A program made the position numbers and the translations under genes. From an uncultured Sphaerochaeta sp. (lineage in GTDB: Bacteria; Spirochaetota; Spirochaetia; Sphaerochaetales; Sphaerochaetaceae): 64,000 nucleotides of DNA. The stretch covers positions 2,666,001 to 2,730,000 of the forward strand of contig NZ_OY762555.1 of NCBI RefSeq assembly GCF_963666015.1, given 5' to 3'. Within the stretch, counting starts at the first letter, position 1. The number at the start of each line of letters is the position of its first letter. Below the pieces are notes generated by a model, which did not search any database, had not been told where the DNA came from, and was given only the letters and a program-made list of their open reading frames with translations. Shown here in pieces: positions 17,145-26,525 of the stretch.

Positions 17145-18437
17145 ATGTTGTTTATATTCTTAGGCGTGTTATTCGTTAGTATCTTGTTCGGTATTCCAAT
17201 TGTTTTCGGTATGGCTATCGCAAACCTTGTGATGCTGAAGATTATGGATTTTCCCATGGTCAGCTATGCACAAAAGCTATTCAATGGAATGGATAGTTTC
17301 GCCTTGCTTGCAGTTCCTTTTTATATGTTCGTGGGAGAAGTGATGAACCGCGGCGGTATTGCAAAGCGCCTTATGGTTTTTTCCGATACCCTAGTTGGGC
17401 ATATCAAAGGTGGTCTTGGGCACGTAAATATTCTCTCAAGTATGTTTTTTGGTGGAATATCTGGAAGTGCCATTGCAGATACGGCTGCAATCGGTGGTCT
17501 GCTTATTCCCACCATGGAAGAGGAAGGCTATGACCCGGCTTACTCGGCAGCAGTAACCGCTTCGTCTTCAGTTATCGGAATCATCATCCCCCCAAGTATC
17601 CCCTTTATCCTATATGGGGTAACTACCAGCACCTCTATTTCAAGAATGTTCATTGGGGGAATTATTCCTGGTATTCTTGCTGGTTTGATATTGATGCTTG
17701 TCACCCTGCTAACAGTTGATAAAAATAAAGTTGACAAGAATAACGGGCAAAAGAAACGCTTCGTCATAAAGAATGTTTTTCTATCACTGAAAGATGCCTG
17801 GGCCGCTCTCATCATTCCATTTATTATTGTTGTGGGAATCCTGGCTGGTGTTTTTACTGCAACAGAGGCTGGGGTGGTAGCTGCAATCTTAGCTTTATTG
17901 CTTGGGCTGTTTGTCTTTAAAGAGCTTAAAATCAAGGATTTACCTCAGGTTATATTCAATACGAGCAAGACAACAGCTTCGGTTCTCTTCCTATGCGGAA
18001 ATGCATCTGTAACAGCATATCTCTTGACTTTGGCACAAGTTCCTCAGGAATTGGCGATTATGTTTGGTTCGCTGAGTGAAAATCCAATGGTCATTATCAT
18101 TGTTGCCAATGTACTATTACTGTTGGTTGGTTTTGTCATGGACATAACTCCTGCAATTCTTATTCTTGGCCCTGTGTTACTGCCAGTAATGACGAACTTT
18201 GGGGTGGATCCCATCTTCTGGGGTGTTATCATGTGTGTGAATCTGGGTATCGGTCTTATAACCCCTCCAGTAGGTACTGTTTTATTTGTGGCTGCAGGAA
18301 TTACCAAGATCAAGATGGAGCAACTGGTAAAAGCGATAATTCCTTTCTTCATAGGGATGGTTGGCCTTTTGCTACTATTGATTATATTCCCTCAACTTAT
18401 TACCTATCTTCCATATCTCTTACTTCCAGTTAAATAA
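17145..18437 (+). CDS. dctM: TRAP transporter large permease (DctM family), operon 2
   Basis: 430 residues, standard DctM. Signatures are FFGGISGSAIADTAAIGG, IIPPSIPFILYGV and the C-terminal NLGIGLITPPVGTVLFVAA. The ATG follows the dctQ stop directly. With the two preceding genes it forms a complete second TRAP system. Confidence 0.95.
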   Translation: MLFIFLGVLFVSILFGIPIVFGMAIANLVMLKIMDFPMVSYAQKLFNGMDSFALLAVPFYMFVGEVMNRGGIAKRLMVFSDTLVGHIKGGLGHVNILSSMFFGGISGSAIADTAAIGGLLIPTMEEEGYDPAYSAAVTASSSVIGIIIPPSIPFILYGVTTSTSISRMFIGGIIPGILAGLILMLVTLLTVDKNKVDKNNGQKKRFVIKNVFLSLKDAWAALIIPFIIVVGILAGVFTATEAGVVAAILALLLGLFVFKELKIKDLPQVIFNTSKTTASVLFLCGNASVTAYLLTLAQVPQELAIMFGSLSENPMVIIIVANVLLLLVGFVMDITPAILILGPVLLPVMTNFGVDPIFWGVIMCVNLGIGLITPPVGTVLFVAAGITKIKMEQLVKAIIPFFIGMVGLLLLLIIFPQLITYLPYLLLPVK

Positions 18438-18448
18438 AGGAGCCTTTG

Positions 18449-19732
18449 ATGTTGTATTGTGCTGAACAACAGTTGGAGGGAGAGATAACCCTCAATCAAC
18501 TTGATGCTGTTATTAAAAAGGTAGTCAAGAGTCTTTCAGCTGAAAGACAGCTGAGAAAAGTACTGGTCATTCCGCCTGATTATACAAGATTTCACTCTCG
18601 TTCCGGTCAGATCACCAGTAAACTCTATAAGCTGCTCGGTAATGCCATCACAATGGTGCTTCCTGCATTGGGAACGCATTACAAGATGACCGATGAAGAA
18701 AAAAGCTCGATGTTCAAAGGAGTACCACTTTCTTTGTTTCATGATCATGACCATAAGACTGAAGTTGTTCGGCTTGGTTCCATTGGAAGTGATGAGATTG
18801 CACGTATTTCAAAGGGAGCTGTTTCTTTCGATTGGCCGATAGAGGTGAGTCGGCTTTTGGTTGAAGAACAGTGGGACCTAATCATCTCGATTGGGCAGGT
18901 GGTTCCCCATGAAGTCGCAGGAATGTCCAATTATACCAAGAATACCTTGGTAGGAGTTGGGGGCAAAGAATGTATCGATAAGAGCCATTACGTTGGTGCT
19001 ATTTGTAACATGGAAACAATTATGGGTCAGGTTCATAATCCTGTTCGTGATCTGCTCAATCTTGGCTCAGATCGATTCCTTTCGCATTTACCTATAGTGT
19101 ATATCCAGACTGTAGTAGCCCCGGACATGAAGGGTGGTACCATTTTGAAGGGTGTATTTGCTTCTGATGATGTGCAAAGCTACGAACGTGCTGCCGCCCT
19201 AGCACAGAAGGTTAATATTTTCTTGCTCGATAGACGTCCTAAGAAAGTCGTTGTCTTGCTTGATGAAAATGAATATAAAAGTACTTGGGTAGGTAACAAA
19301 AGCATCTATCGCGCTCGGCTTGCAATAGCTGATGGGGGAGAACTGATTATCTTGGCCCCGGGGCTTCATACCTTTGGAGAAAACCCTTGTGCCGATTCTT
19401 TTATCAGAACCTATGGCTATAGGGGAATTGAGTACATCAAGCAATGTATAGAAAATGACCCGGAGCTGGCGAACAATCTCGGTTCTGCGAGTCATCTGAT
19501 TCATGGATCTACTGAAGGTAGGTTCTCTATCAGGTACTGCCCAGGCAACCTCAATAAAGAGGAGATTGAACAGGTCGGTTTCTCTTACGGTTCACTGTCA
19601 GAATATGCAAGTCGTTATAATCCTGCCACGCTCTGTGATGGTTGGAATAATGTTGATGGCGAAGAGATTTTCTATATATCAAATCCAGGTCTTGGGTTGT
19701 GGGCATATAAAGAGAAATTTGAAGCCAAGTAA
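18449..19732 (+). CDS. LarA-family (nickel-pincer) 2-hydroxyacid racemase/epimerase homologue
   Basis: About 427 residues. The N-terminal PPDYTRFHS, then PALGTHYKMTDEE and FHDHDHK match the LarA (DUF2088) pattern PDHTRP / G-(T/R)-H-x-x-(M/T)-T-x-E-E / DHD. The second histidine and lysine lie in VVPHEVAGMSNYTKNTLVGVGGKECI, corresponding to the His and pincer-attachment Lys region of LarA. ATG 18449 has AAAGGAG 6 bp upstream. In this operon it may racemise or epimerise C2 of an aldonate rather than lactate. LarB/C/E-type cofactor genes are not in the window. Confidence 0.83.
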   Translation: MLYCAEQQLEGEITLNQLDAVIKKVVKSLSAERQLRKVLVIPPDYTRFHSRSGQITSKLYKLLGNAITMVLPALGTHYKMTDEEKSSMFKGVPLSLFHDHDHKTEVVRLGSIGSDEIARISKGAVSFDWPIEVSRLLVEEQWDLIISIGQVVPHEVAGMSNYTKNTLVGVGGKECIDKSHYVGAICNMETIMGQVHNPVRDLLNLGSDRFLSHLPIVYIQTVVAPDMKGGTILKGVFASDDVQSYERAAALAQKVNIFLLDRRPKKVVVLLDENEYKSTWVGNKSIYRARLAIADGGELIILAPGLHTFGENPCADSFIRTYGYRGIEYIKQCIENDPELANNLGSASHLIHGSTEGRFSIRYCPGNLNKEEIEQVGFSYGSLSEYASRYNPATLCDGWNNVDGEEIFYISNPGLGLWAYKEKFEAK

Positions 19733-19764
19733 AACCTTAGTATCTAAAGAGTGGGGATATATAC

Positions 19765-21144
19765 ATGAAACTACTGGCGTTGGAGATCAGCACAAGCTCA
19801 CATAAAGCCCAATACTATGATACTCTCACTGGTTACTCTCGTGTGCTTTCTGCTCGTAATATTGTGACAGCAAGTATCGATGAGCTTTGCAATCAGGTAA
19901 TCTTGCTTGGACGAAACGTTGCTGAAGGTAATACGGTCGACCGTATTACAACAGCGGGGACCTGGCATAGTTTGGTCGTGTGTAACGCACGCCATACCCC
20001 TGTTATGCCCCTGAGCGATTGGATGGATATTCCTAGTCGGTCATTGTGCGATACCTTGCGAAAAGATGATTCATTTGTGGATTCGTATTATCACCAAAGT
20101 GGAGCCATGGTAAACGCCATCTATCCTTTCTTCACCTTACTCAAACTCCAAAAAGAGGGGGCATTGTCAACACAACATCGGGTAAGTTCACTCGCTTCCT
20201 ATTTACATTATCGACTCACAGGGGCATGGAAAGAGACTGCCTCTATGTTAAGCGGTATGGGGTTGCTCTCCACCCAAGATACTTCTATCCATCAGATGGC
20301 TAAAGACCTGAACTGTACGATTGCCCCTCTTGCTGCATGGGATTGTGTAAGCCCACTCTCTGAAGAAGCTGGTAGGATTCTCGGACAGAAAGCAGGCATA
20401 GCCGTGTTGCCACCTTTTCCAGATGGATCACTCAATCAGGTAGGATCTGAAGCGGAAGATGAGCAAATCATGACACTCTCGATGGGTACCAGTGCCGCTT
20501 TGCGTCTTTCTGTTTCTTCTCCTTGGTTTTCTCCGACAAGAAGCACTTGGCTTTATCGATCTCCTACTTCGTATCTTCTTGGAGCGGCAACCAGCGGGTG
20601 TGCAAATTGTGTCGATTGGTATAAGACTCTTGCCTTTGCTTCTGATATCTCCTATGCAATGATTGAGCAACCGCTTAAGCATGAGACAGAGATTCCCATA
20701 TTCCTTCCATTTATTGCAGGAGAGCGATGTCCTGGTTGGATCGATACCCGTCAGTCGAGTTTTCATGATCTTGTTGCTTCTACTTCTGCATCTGTAATGT
20801 ATCAGGCGGTATTGGCGGGGGTTGTAGCCAATATATATCAGTGCTACGAACAGATACTAAAAAGTTCTCAAGAGATCAAAACCATAAGATTATCTGGAGG
20901 GGTTCTTCAATCCTCCTTCTGGAAACATATGTGCTGTAATTATTTTGGTCTTCCGATGGAAGAGGATACTCAAGCTCAAGCATCCTTGTTTGGGGCTTTG
21001 GTGCTTGCCTCACGTAGTGTAGGCGAGGATCTGTTTAAGACACTTGCTGTAAAGAGAAATCGTCTAGAGCCGGATGCTAGATTGCATGCACTCTATCAAG
21101 AGCATTACAAGCGGTACTTGCATTGGTATACAAAGACAAAATAG
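19765..21144 (+). CDS. FGGY-family carbohydrate kinase (gluconokinase-like, divergent)
   Basis: 459 residues. The N-terminal phosphate loop is ALEISTSSHKA, where most family members have D-I-G-T-T/S; here Glu replaces the usual Asp. The Asp-Gly of PPFPDGSLNQVG corresponds to the catalytic aspartate seen in gluconokinases (xxSDGxxxxLG), and MTLSMGTSAA plus IFLPFIAGERCPGW are standard. The C-terminal ATP-site IRLSGGVLQSSFW is present. It likely phosphorylates the keto-acid or aldonate made by the dehydrogenase and LarA-like proteins. Substrate unknown. Confidence 0.82.
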   Translation: MKLLALEISTSSHKAQYYDTLTGYSRVLSARNIVTASIDELCNQVILLGRNVAEGNTVDRITTAGTWHSLVVCNARHTPVMPLSDWMDIPSRSLCDTLRKDDSFVDSYYHQSGAMVNAIYPFFTLLKLQKEGALSTQHRVSSLASYLHYRLTGAWKETASMLSGMGLLSTQDTSIHQMAKDLNCTIAPLAAWDCVSPLSEEAGRILGQKAGIAVLPPFPDGSLNQVGSEAEDEQIMTLSMGTSAALRLSVSSPWFSPTRSTWLYRSPTSYLLGAATSGCANCVDWYKTLAFASDISYAMIEQPLKHETEIPIFLPFIAGERCPGWIDTRQSSFHDLVASTSASVMYQAVLAGVVANIYQCYEQILKSSQEIKTIRLSGGVLQSSFWKHMCCNYFGLPMEEDTQAQASLFGALVLASRSVGEDLFKTLAVKRNRLEPDARLHALYQEHYKRYLHWYTKTK

Positions 21145-21162
21145 ACTACAGGTAGGATACAT

Positions 21163-22110
21163 ATGAGTTCATTTCGCATACTGGTGACTGCACGATCTTT
21201 TGGAAGTTCTGATGACAAGGCTTTGAATTTGCTTAAAGAGCATGGGTGTGAAGTTATTCATCTCAAAGCCACAGCTGAAAGAAGTCTTCAAGAGCAACTT
21301 GTACAGCATATTGTACAAGCAGATGGTATCATCGCAGGTCTTGAGGAGTATGATAGTCTACTCCTTGAAACAGCCAAGAACCTCAAAGTTATTTCACGAT
21401 ACGGGGTAGGTTATGACGCAATTGATGTGGCCTATGCTGCAAAAAAAAACATACAGGTCACTATAACCCCAGGAACAAATGGATCTTCAGTTGCAGACTT
21501 CGCGATGGCTTTGATGCTTTGTGCTGCACGTCATGTGCCTTTTTTAAACGAGCATGCCAAAAGAGGGGAATTTGTACGTCCTATTGGTATGGAAATGTAT
21601 AAGAAGACACTTGGTGTGATTGGGACAGGACGTATTGGTGCTGGAGTAGTGAAGCGTGCCAGTGGTTTTGAGATGAAGATTTTGTGTCATGACATCTACG
21701 AAAACGAGGAACTGAAAAAAATTCATAACGTTGCATATGTGGATTTCGATACCTTGATTAGGGAAAGTGACTTCATTTCAATCCATACGCCACTAACAGA
21801 TAGTACCTATCATCTCTTTGCTTCCGAGGTCTTTGACCGCATGAAGTCTAACGCTATTCTGGTCAACACTGCCCGTGGGGGTATCATAGATGAAGAGGCT
21901 CTTGCAGAGGCCTTGCTCGATAACAAGCTTGGTGCTGCTGCATTGGATGAGACCGAATCAAAGACAAGCCCCCTACTGGGTATTGATACATGTATTCTCA
22001 CTCCCCACGCTGGTGCATGCACCCGTGAAGCATCTTCCAATATGAGTTTAATGGCAGTGCAGAATCTGCTCGATGTGCTTGAGCTTGGAAATTGTGAACA
22101 TAGTGTCTGA
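21163..22110 (+). CDS. D-isomer-specific 2-hydroxyacid dehydrogenase (phosphoglycerate-dehydrogenase-like)
   Basis: 315 residues. The nucleotide-binding motif is GTGRIGAGV, and the catalytic Arg-Glu-His set is visible in NTARGG, LDETESK and LTPHAGACT. No C-terminal ACT domain is present, so it is not the regulated SerA form. As the last gene of the operon it may reduce a 2-keto acid intermediate such as a 2-keto-aldonate or hydroxypyruvate. Confidence 0.87.
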   Translation: MSSFRILVTARSFGSSDDKALNLLKEHGCEVIHLKATAERSLQEQLVQHIVQADGIIAGLEEYDSLLLETAKNLKVISRYGVGYDAIDVAYAAKKNIQVTITPGTNGSSVADFAMALMLCAARHVPFLNEHAKRGEFVRPIGMEMYKKTLGVIGTGRIGAGVVKRASGFEMKILCHDIYENEELKKIHNVAYVDFDTLIRESDFISIHTPLTDSTYHLFASEVFDRMKSNAILVNTARGGIIDEEALAEALLDNKLGAAALDETESKTSPLLGIDTCILTPHAGACTREASSNMSLMAVQNLLDVLELGNCEHSV

Positions 22111-22213
22111 ATCAAAGATTTGTATTGCTTTAATATTGTGAAATTCTAAGGCCTTTCATTGTATTTCGTGGGTTGGTTGAGGGGGTGTTCTGGTATCACA
22201 CACCAGAGAGGTA

Positions 22214-22535
22214 ATGCAGCATAAACGGTTCTTCCCGGACATCATGACCATGGACATTGGCTTAACTGAGCCTTGGAGGGTAATGAATGTAGGGATATCT
22301 CCCTCTGAGAAAAACCTAGAGAAGGGAAGTACACATCAGTGTCGACAACCGTGAAGGTAGCAAATTCCCTTGTCCCGAATATGGACATACCTGTCCGGTC
22401 TATGACTCGAGACAGAAGGTATGGAAGCCTCTGAACTTCATCCAGTACCTATGCAATGGTCCCACGCATCAAGTGCAGGGAGCACAAGGTACGGTGGCGG
22501 ATGGGAGTGTCCAGAGCGAGGTCTAGCAGCGGATT
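22214..22535 (+). pseudogene. ISL3-family transposase, N-terminal remnant (stops and frameshifts)
   Basis: From ATG 22214 the frame reads MDIGLTEPWRVMNVGIS then SEKNLE, matching the ISL3 start, and hits a stop near 22352. The frame then resumes as GSKFPCPEYGHTCPVYDSRQ with WKPLNFIQY (the zinc-finger-like C-P-x-x-G and Y-D-x-R region). A second shift gives VPRIKCREHKVRW and SRARSSSGF. Everything beyond is lost, and the sequence joins directly to a copy of an SDR gene end. This is the N-terminal counterpart of the remnant at 12557-12830. Confidence 0.75.
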
Positions 22536-22539
22536 TCCC

Positions 22540-22575
22540 CTGTTGATGGAGGCGCACTTGCCTACGGATTTTGAG
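22540..22575 (+). repeat. duplicated 3' end of the SDR gene
   Basis: 36 bp encoding VDGGALAYGF and a stop, 34/36 identical to 12265-12300 at the end of the SDR gene. The similarity ends just after the stop codon. It is fused to the ISL3 N-terminal remnant, marking an old rearrangement junction. Confidence 0.75.
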
Positions 22576-22736
22576 TTCTGGTACAATTTGTTTCCCCTCA
22601 TGGTATCTTTTAAATACTGAACCGATTCTCCTATCTTTTTCGCTCTTAGTACAAATGTCTTATTATGAAGAAAAATAGAATACAACACATGGGGTTTATG
22701 GTAGGATAATCGGGATACTACGAGAAGGTGGAACCT
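22576..22736. other. intergenic, nothing recognised
   Basis: No protein-like ORF or clear hairpin is seen. It should hold the promoter of the hydrolase at 22737, but I could not identify a convincing -35/-10 pair. Confidence 0.4.
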
Positions 22737-23708
22737 ATGGGGAAGAGACTGAGAAAGTTTGGAAAGATCCTCCTTTGGATATTTGCGGTGATTGCTGTTG
22801 TCTTGGTGATAAGTTCGGTGTTGCATGCAACACTCTTCAGGCAACGAAGAAATGCAATTACCCCATATGGGCACCTAGTCCCTGTCTTCGATGGACAGAT
22901 GCACATTACCAATCTAGGTGAAGGTGACCATACCATAGTGTTGCTTCCTGGAATGGGTGTAGCTCTGCCCTCTGCTGACTTTGGGCCATTGCAGCGGGCC
23001 TTGGCTGAGGATTATAAGACGCTCGTAGTTGAGTACTTCGGGGTGGGGTTCAGTACTATTACTGATAGAGCTCGTACGAGTGAACACTATGTGGAAGAGA
23101 TCAGAGAAGTACTTAACGCTGCTGGGTATGAACCGCCCTATGTGTTGATCCCTCACTCCATCTCCAGTGTGTATAGTGAACACTATGCTTCCCTCTATCC
23201 TGATGAGGTAGAGGCAATTATAAGCCTAGATGGTACATCCACCGCCTACTATGCGGAAACCCCTGCCTTTGTTGCTGCCTTACTACCCATTGCCAAGGTG
23301 CAAGAATTCCTTGGATTGACTAGCTTACTTGGACCCCTCGTTACCAATAAGAGTGAGGCTATGGAGCTTGGATACACTGAAAAGGAGGTGGATGACATGC
23401 TTACCTTTGCCGGGTTCTCGATGAATGACACCCTTCTTGAACAGCTAGCATACTCAACCGAATTCATACGCGATACCATGAGTCTTCCCTACCCAAAAGA
23501 GGTTCTTTTCTTCAAGGTTATTGCCAAGGACACGTACGAGAAACCCAATCCACAGATACCTCTCTCACCAAAGGAGTACCAGAAGCAACATCTTGAACGT
23601 ATCGGAGCGCAAGCTCAGTTTGAGGTTCTTGAAGGAAGCCATTTCATCTACCAGAGTAATGCTGATGCAATTGCTGCGATTGTAGAAAAGGTGTTGGCTG
23701 ATTTATAG
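22737..23708 (+). CDS. membrane-anchored alpha/beta hydrolase
   Basis: About 323 residues. One N-terminal transmembrane segment (ILLWIFAVIAVVLVISSVL) anchors an alpha/beta-hydrolase domain facing outward. The oxyanion region is LLPGMG, the nucleophile elbow is IPHSISS (Ser after His, not the usual G-x-S-x-G), and the late histidine is in GSHFIYQ. ATG 22737 is preferred over GTG 22728, which touches the GAGAAGG ribosome site. The stop overlaps the end of the convergent kinase gene by 6 bp. Substrate unknown. Confidence 0.78.
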   Translation: MGKRLRKFGKILLWIFAVIAVVLVISSVLHATLFRQRRNAITPYGHLVPVFDGQMHITNLGEGDHTIVLLPGMGVALPSADFGPLQRALAEDYKTLVVEYFGVGFSTITDRARTSEHYVEEIREVLNAAGYEPPYVLIPHSISSVYSEHYASLYPDEVEAIISLDGTSTAYYAETPAFVAALLPIAKVQEFLGLTSLLGPLVTNKSEAMELGYTEKEVDDMLTFAGFSMNDTLLEQLAYSTEFIRDTMSLPYPKEVLFFKVIAKDTYEKPNPQIPLSPKEYQKQHLERIGAQAQFEVLEGSHFIYQSNADAIAAIVEKVLADL

Positions 23709-26507
23709 GCTAAGGTACGAGCGAGCTTGATCAAGTACACGTTCAAGCTCCTCGAGTGTTTTTATAAACAATGCATCGTTGGCAGTAGGCTTTTCATGTT
23801 GCAACTGCGCACACAACTTCTGTGCTCCTGTTGCACCTATAGCTCCACAGCTGCCTTTTGCTTGGTGGGCAATTTCTGCTACTTTCTCCCAGTCATGGCT
23901 GGACCAGGCTTCCTTAAGAGCTTCTACCAAGCTGGATGTTTCCTCCATGAAAGCATGGAGTACCGTTTTGTAGGCATTTTCATTGCCCCCAAGTTGTAGG
24001 ATGCCTCTTTGGAAATCGATTGCAGTATCGGGAAGGACTTTTTTTGAGGCATAGAGTCCAGCGTAGGCGAGTACCTTTCTTTGGAGTTCCTCCGGGGCAT
24101 AGGGCTTACCGATAACTTCGGTTACCCCAATTTCCTTGCATCGGATGAGTACACTGGAGATTAAATCTGCTGAGGTTACCAGAATGGGAACCTCCTGATT
24201 CTTTTCCCTGATCAGCTTACTTGACGCATACCCATCCATGACATCCATGTGAAGATCCATCAAGATGCAGTCAATGATATCTTCGTGTTCGAGGAACCGT
24301 TCATACCCCTCTTTCCCATTGGAAGCAAGGTAGACGGTTGCATCTATCTGCTCAAGCAATTCCTTTGCGATAATCTGGTTTGTTGCATTGTCCTCGACAA
24401 CCAATACGGTGAATAATGCATTTTGTTCTTTCTGTACCTTGGTCTTTGTAGTTTGAAGAGAAGGGGTGTTTGTTCCAAACAATTGGAGTAATCCATTGAA
24501 CAGAACGCTGGTGATGAGGGGTAGCATAAGGACCAAGTCACAGGAAATCTGGAACTCTTTTTCTAGCTCCAACTGGTTGTCTGAAAATACTAAAAGCTTC
24601 GGACGCGATCCATCGTGAGCGTTGAAAATATTTCGAAAATTTTCCGATATAACCATGGACTTGCGATAATCCAATACCACAAGATCATAATTTTGATTTC
24701 CTTCGAGTGCCTTTGCCGCTAGGTTTACTGAAGTAACCCCTTCATAGGCGATATGATATTCAGTGAAAATTATCCCGAGACGATCATAGAGCATTCTATC
24801 TTGAATGACGAGCAAAACTCGGTGAGAAGAAAAATCAACTGATGTATGGGCTTCTCCCGCTGGATTAGTATCTACTTGCATGGGGAGGAAGATGGTGAAG
24901 CTAGTGCCTTCATTTGGAACGCTCTCAACCTCCAGTTTTCCGTTCATTTTTTCAACGAGTTCCTTAACGATAGAAAGGCCAAGGCCGGAACCTCCATACT
25001 TGCGGTGGATTGTTTCATCTGCCTGCACGAACGGGGTGAAAATGGTATCGAGCTGTTCCTTGCTCATACCGATACCTGTATCAGATATCTCCAGAGAGAG
25101 GATACAGGTTGTTTTCTCCTTGTGCTGAGCAGTAATTGTGAGAGTAACAAAGCCATCTTCAGTAAATTTCACTGCATTGTTCAGGAGATTGATGAGTATC
25201 TGAGCGAGGCGTGTTGGATCTCCGATGAACTGCTTGGGAACTCCTGCTGCTTCATTAATTCTGAAACTCAAACCCTTTTGTTGAATCAGGTGTTGTTCAA
25301 TTGATACACAGTTCTCCAGAACATCATCAAGATGGAATGGAACTGATTCAAATGTGATCTTGTTCTCCTCCAAACGAGAGTATTCCAGAATATCATTGAT
25401 GATCTGCTGCATGGTCTGTGTAGCGGTGGCAATGCTTTGGACATAGCGCTTCTGGTCGGTCGACAATAGGGTCTTCTCAAGGAGAAAACTCATTCCTCTC
25501 ACTCCATTGAGTGGGGTCCGTATCTCATGGGAGATGCGAGCCAGGAATCGACTTTTCTCCCGGTCTGCTTCTTCGGCTCGCATCTGTGCTTCCTCCTTCT
25601 CATGGATTGCCTTCTTCAAGCGAACGATCCAGTAGGAAGAGAGAGCGAATGCTAGGATTATGATGATTGCAATGACAATCGCAATTCTGATTATCGGCCA
25701 GTAGTCAATCTTGGTCTCATATCGGATCCATCGGTCGAGTATCTGTGCCAACTCAGCTTCTGTAATAAAATCAACAGCCTTACCGATGATACTTGAGAGG
25801 AGAGGTAGGTCGTTGCGTACTGCAATATGGAGTGTCTGGGCATATTTCTCCGTCATGGGTATTACCCGTAGTTCAGTGAGCCCAAGAGATCTGCTGAGGT
25901 ATGCACTGGTTGCCTCATTACCGATAAAGGCAACCTCTTCTCCACGGTTGACGGCAAGCAGAGCCTCTTCAACTGTGTCATAGAACCGTGGGGTGATATC
26001 GGGATAGGTAGCGAGAAACCCTTCATGGGAGCTCCCTACTTGTACTGCTACCTGACGCCCTTCTAGATCGGAGAAGGAGGAAATGGATGTATTTTTTTTC
26101 TGGACGATGATGGCTCTCTGAAAATGGACGTAGGCCGGGAGGAACGTAAGATAGGTAGCTCTCTCAGTGGTATACCCCACTGCAGAGAACATATCGATTG
26201 TACCGGTTTCAACCTCTCGAACGGTCTCACTCCAGCTTAGATCTGGATTATAGGTGAAGACCAATCCTGTCTTTTCTGAGATGAGCGAGAGCAGATCAGC
26301 AGCAATGCCGCTGTGTACTCCTTCCTCGTCGATGAATTCGAAAGGCATGAACTTTGGGTCAATACCGATCTGTACTGTTTGATGCTCTTCGAGGAACTGG
26401 GACTCCTCTTCGGAAAACTGCAGTGCTTCTTCTGCATATACAACATTGGCCAAGCACAGAAGAATTCCCATGATAAGAATCAGATTCCTGCAGTTGGACC
26501 GTTGCAT
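23703..26507 (-). CDS. hybrid sensor histidine kinase with periplasmic solute-binding sensor (BvgS/EvgS-like)
   Basis: 934 residues. Order: signal peptide (1-25), SBP_bac_3-type sensor (about 30-255), one transmembrane helix (about 269-293), HisKA with SHEIRTPLNG (His near 327), HATPase (NLLNNAVKF, DTGIGM, GGSGLGL), a degenerate receiver (about 560-680), a full receiver with ILMDLHMDVMDG (Asp near 750), and a C-terminal HPt domain with AHQAKGS (His near 882). The first receiver keeps an Asp in VVLDYRK but lacks the usual acidic pair and Lys-Pro. It is 18 bp downstream of the HD-GYP response regulator, its likely partner, and has AAGGAG before its ATG. Confidence 0.9.
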   Translation of the reverse strand: MQRSNCRNLILIMGILLCLANVVYAEEALQFSEEESQFLEEHQTVQIGIDPKFMPFEFIDEEGVHSGIAADLLSLISEKTGLVFTYNPDLSWSETVREVETGTIDMFSAVGYTTERATYLTFLPAYVHFQRAIIVQKKNTSISSFSDLEGRQVAVQVGSSHEGFLATYPDITPRFYDTVEEALLAVNRGEEVAFIGNEATSAYLSRSLGLTELRVIPMTEKYAQTLHIAVRNDLPLLSSIIGKAVDFITEAELAQILDRWIRYETKIDYWPIIRIAIVIAIIIILAFALSSYWIVRLKKAIHEKEEAQMRAEEADREKSRFLARISHEIRTPLNGVRGMSFLLEKTLLSTDQKRYVQSIATATQTMQQIINDILEYSRLEENKITFESVPFHLDDVLENCVSIEQHLIQQKGLSFRINEAAGVPKQFIGDPTRLAQILINLLNNAVKFTEDGFVTLTITAQHKEKTTCILSLEISDTGIGMSKEQLDTIFTPFVQADETIHRKYGGSGLGLSIVKELVEKMNGKLEVESVPNEGTSFTIFLPMQVDTNPAGEAHTSVDFSSHRVLLVIQDRMLYDRLGIIFTEYHIAYEGVTSVNLAAKALEGNQNYDLVVLDYRKSMVISENFRNIFNAHDGSRPKLLVFSDNQLELEKEFQISCDLVLMLPLITSVLFNGLLQLFGTNTPSLQTTKTKVQKEQNALFTVLVVEDNATNQIIAKELLEQIDATVYLASNGKEGYERFLEHEDIIDCILMDLHMDVMDGYASSKLIREKNQEVPILVTSADLISSVLIRCKEIGVTEVIGKPYAPEELQRKVLAYAGLYASKKVLPDTAIDFQRGILQLGGNENAYKTVLHAFMEETSSLVEALKEAWSSHDWEKVAEIAHQAKGSCGAIGATGAQKLCAQLQHEKPTANDALFIKTLEELERVLDQARSYLSL

Positions 26508-26525
26508 TGAGGCTCCTTGAATTGT

